A DNA stretch of 64,000 bases from VXYL01 sp965199875 (GTDB taxonomy: Bacteria > Pseudomonadota > Gammaproteobacteria > Pseudomonadales > Azotimanducaceae). The position numbers and the translations under genes are program-made. Of the stretch, positions 61,824-64,000 are shown piece by piece. The stretch is from the NCBI GenBank assembly GCA_965199875.1, contig OZ241346.1, positions 496,001-560,000 of the forward strand. Direction: 5' to 3'. The notes beneath the pieces are model-generated. The model ran no database searches, was not told the DNA's origin, and saw only the letters and a program-made list of their open reading frames with translations. Numbering within the stretch: the first letter of the stretch is position 1; each line of letters begins with the position of its first letter.

Positions 61824-62079
61824 ACCGCCCCATGTCGCTTCGCGGAAATTTTGCTGCGTTACCATCAGCACTCACACTCCGATCCCCGCCTTAACGAACA
61901 GGACTGCTCGAGGAACCCAGCTTGGACTTCCGTGCCGCAAGGACCCTCGGCGCTCAGCCGACTGCCGAGCCGGGCTTTTTCCATTCGGTCGGGCACCGAC
62001 CATCTACCGCGCATGACGGCTGCCAAAGGCGTCGGCTAACATCGCCGACAAGCCACGCTGCCACAACGAGGAACTCGAT
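61824..62079. other. intergenic region with weak terminator-like sequence
   Basis: About 250 bases between the DUF429-like gene and the monooxygenase. A small hairpin AGCCGGGCT followed by TTTTT (about 61971-61981) may be a weak intrinsic terminator. No gene seen. Confidence 0.3.
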
Positions 62080-63993
62080 TTGAGCACCGCCCCGCAAACC
62101 GAAGACGGCTGGAGCAGCCAAGCGCTGGCTGCGGCGCTGCAGGAAGCGCACGTGCCTTCGCTGATCAACGCGCTGGTACACCTCACCGGCGACGCGACGC
62201 TGATTCGCGGCGACGTTCGTCCTACGAGCCAGCTGTTCGGGGATCCCCAGGGCGGCATCGGCGCGGAACAGCAGGCTGCCGTTCGGCAACGGGCGCTGGA
62301 GGCGCTGTGCGCCTATCGGGATGCCGGGCGACCGGCGCTGGCGCCGCCCTCTCCCGCCTTGGTGAAGGAGATGGTGGACTTCATCGTCGGTGCCGAGCTG
62401 GACGAACGCTACGGCGACTTTCTGATGTCCGAGCTGAAGATCTTCGACGAAGACCCGTACCGCGTCTCCTTCGACGACGTGGACGAAGAGGCCAGGCGCA
62501 ACTTCCACGTCGTGGTCGTCGGCGCTGGCATGTCCGGCATTCTGGCGGCCATCCGCCTGCAACAGGCTGGCATTCCCTACACCGTGGTGGAGAAGAACGC
62601 CGATGTCGGCGGCACCTGGTTCGAGAACCGCTATCCCGGCTGCCGGGTGGACAGCCCGAACCACACCTACAGCTATTCCTTCGCGCCCAACGACTGGCCG
62701 CAGCACTTCTCGCCGCAGAAGGCGCTGCTTGGCTACTTCCACCGCATCGCCAGCGAGTTCGGCATTCGCGGCAACATCCGCTTCAACACGCAGGTGATCG
62801 AGGCGCACTTCCAGGAAGACGGCACTTGGAACGTGCTCGTTGCGAACGACGCCGGCGAAGAGACCATCGCGGCCAACGCCGTCGTCACCGCGGTCGGGCA
62901 GCTGAACCGCCCGAAGATGCCGGACATCGACGGCGTCGGCACCTTCAAGGGACCGGCCTTCCACACCGCGTACTGGGAGGCCGAGCACGACCTGGACGGC
63001 AAGCGCATCGTCGTCATCGGCACCGGCGCCAGCGCCTTCCAGACGGTGCCGGAAATCGCCAAGACGGCGCGTCAGGTCACCGTCTTCCAGCGCACGCCGC
63101 CCTGGGTGGCGCCGCGCGCCGAATACCACGACGACATCAGCGCCGCCAAGCACTGGCTGCTGAACAACGTGCCCTTCTACGCCAAGTGGTTTCGCTTCTG
63201 GATGTTCTGGACCACCGGCGAGGGGCTGCTCGGCATGGTGCGCCGGGAACCGGGCTGGAACGAAGACGGCGCGGTCAGCGAGGCCAACCAGCAGCTGCGC
63301 GCCATGCTCACCGCCAACGTGCAGCAGATGGTGGGCGACGACGCCGAGCTGTTCGCCAAGTGCGTGCCGGAGTATCCGCCCGCCGGCAAGCGCATGCTGG
63401 TGGACAACGGCCACTGGTTCCGCGCCCTCAAGCGCGACAACGTGGAGCTGGTGACGGAGCCCGTCGCCGCCATCAACGAGAGCGGCGTGGCCACGCAGTC
63501 CGGCCGCCAGGTGGATGCGGACGTGCTGATCTACGGCACCGGCTTCCATGCCAGCAGCATCCTCTTTCCCATGCACATCCACGGCAAGGGCGGCGTCGAG
63601 CTGCGCGAGCACTGGGGCGCCGATCCGCGCGCCTATCTGGGCATCGTCGTGCCCGGCTATCCCAACCTCTTCTGCTGCTACGGCCCCAACACCAACATCG
63701 TCGTCAACGGCAGCATCGTCTTCTTCTCCGAGTGCGAAGTGCGCTACATCATGGGCTGTCTGAAGCTGCTGATGCAGCGCGGCCAGCGGGCGATGGACTG
63801 TCGGCAGGATGTCCACGACGTCTACAACGAGCGGATCGACGCCGGCAATCTGGACATGGCCTGGGGTTCGCCGAACGTGCGCAGCTGGTACAAGAACGAG
63901 CACGGCCGCGTCACCCAGAACTGGCCGTTCACGCTGCTGGAATTCTGGAACCAGACCCTCGCGCCCGATCCGCAAGACTTCGTCTTCGCCTAA
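62080..63993 (+). CDS. type I Baeyer-Villiger monooxygenase
   Basis: 637 residues from a TTG start (62080). FAD site VVVGAGMSGILAAIRLQQAG, then VGGTWFENRYPGCRVDSPNHTYSYSF, the type I fingerprint FKGPAFHTAYWE (FxGxxxHxxxW), the NADPH site VVIGTGASAFQTVPEIA and the late YGTGFHASSIL. An extra N-terminal stretch of about 140 residues before the FAD motif is longer than in CHMO and similar to cyclododecanone or steroid-type BVMOs. It inserts oxygen next to a ketone; substrate unknown. Confidence 0.92.
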   Translation: MSTAPQTEDGWSSQALAAALQEAHVPSLINALVHLTGDATLIRGDVRPTSQLFGDPQGGIGAEQQAAVRQRALEALCAYRDAGRPALAPPSPALVKEMVDFIVGAELDERYGDFLMSELKIFDEDPYRVSFDDVDEEARRNFHVVVVGAGMSGILAAIRLQQAGIPYTVVEKNADVGGTWFENRYPGCRVDSPNHTYSYSFAPNDWPQHFSPQKALLGYFHRIASEFGIRGNIRFNTQVIEAHFQEDGTWNVLVANDAGEETIAANAVVTAVGQLNRPKMPDIDGVGTFKGPAFHTAYWEAEHDLDGKRIVVIGTGASAFQTVPEIAKTARQVTVFQRTPPWVAPRAEYHDDISAAKHWLLNNVPFYAKWFRFWMFWTTGEGLLGMVRREPGWNEDGAVSEANQQLRAMLTANVQQMVGDDAELFAKCVPEYPPAGKRMLVDNGHWFRALKRDNVELVTEPVAAINESGVATQSGRQVDADVLIYGTGFHASSILFPMHIHGKGGVELREHWGADPRAYLGIVVPGYPNLFCCYGPNTNIVVNGSIVFFSECEVRYIMGCLKLLMQRGQRAMDCRQDVHDVYNERIDAGNLDMAWGSPNVRSWYKNEHGRVTQNWPFTLLEFWNQTLAPDPQDFVFA

Positions 63994-64000
63994 AGCCTGC

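Overview
The window is a G+C-rich stretch of chromosome from a gammaproteobacterium. The gene orders point there: xseA next to der-bamB-yfgM-hisS-rodZ-rlmN-ndk; iscS-iscR-trmJ-suhB; queA-tgt-yajC-secD-secF; and rpmF-plsX-fabD-fabG-acpP-fabF-mltG-tmk-holB. High G+C, many GTG/TTG starts, many four-base stop/start overlaps and accessory genes typical of environmental genomes (Rpn and Uma2 nucleases, PIN toxin, type III CoA-transferases, LLM and Baeyer-Villiger monooxygenases) suggest an uncultured free-living or host-associated lineage. I cannot name a genus. || Layout. 1-14.9 kb is housekeeping: the edge of an RND efflux adaptor, a Pal-like lipoprotein, xseA and an M23 peptidase, then a long minus-strand run iscR-iscS-ndk-rlmN-rodZ-hisS-yfgM-bamB-der, with trmJ and suhB divergent. 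15.4-18.8 kb holds a frameshifted Rpn-type nuclease and an S41 protease lipoprotein. 18.8-28.1 kb is a minus-strand run of two paralogous GT2 glycosyltransferases, a DUF2807 lipoprotein, queA, tgt, yajC, secD and secF. 28.1-31.1 kb carries a sulfotransferase and a Gfo/Idh/MocA-epimerase fusion. A tRNA-Leu(CAA) and a PilZ protein follow, then the fatty-acid/cell-wall cluster (31.9-39.1 kb). || 39.2-48.5 kb is an accessory island. It contains a Uma2-like nuclease, a four-gene membrane operon (40.6-45.4 kb), an AAA ATPase with a DUF4276 partner, and a membrane-anchored Mrr-type nuclease. The four-gene operon encodes a four-TM coiled-coil protein, a lipoprotein with a VWA-like start, a divergent MotA/TolQ/ExbB-like protein with a very long coiled-coil tail, and a single-TM protein with an acidic residue in its TM. 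It looks like an ion-driven envelope motor related in plan to Zorya/TolQR, but its partners do not match any system I know. It is my main candidate for an undescribed system. || 48.5-58.1 kb is metabolic: an enolase-superfamily dehydratase, two adjacent type III CoA-transferases, an alpha/beta-hydrolase-like protein without the nucleophile serine, an LLM flavin monooxygenase, a radical SAM protein, a gamma-carbonic anhydrase, purT and an SDR-type reductase. 58.3-61.8 kb holds a Phd/PIN toxin-antitoxin pair with a readable promoter and operator, and a Schlafen (AlbA_2) protein translationally coupled to an A+T-richer gene with a DUF429-like half. A complete type I Baeyer-Villiger monooxygenase ends the window. 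All family assignments are from motif reading; no database search was possible.
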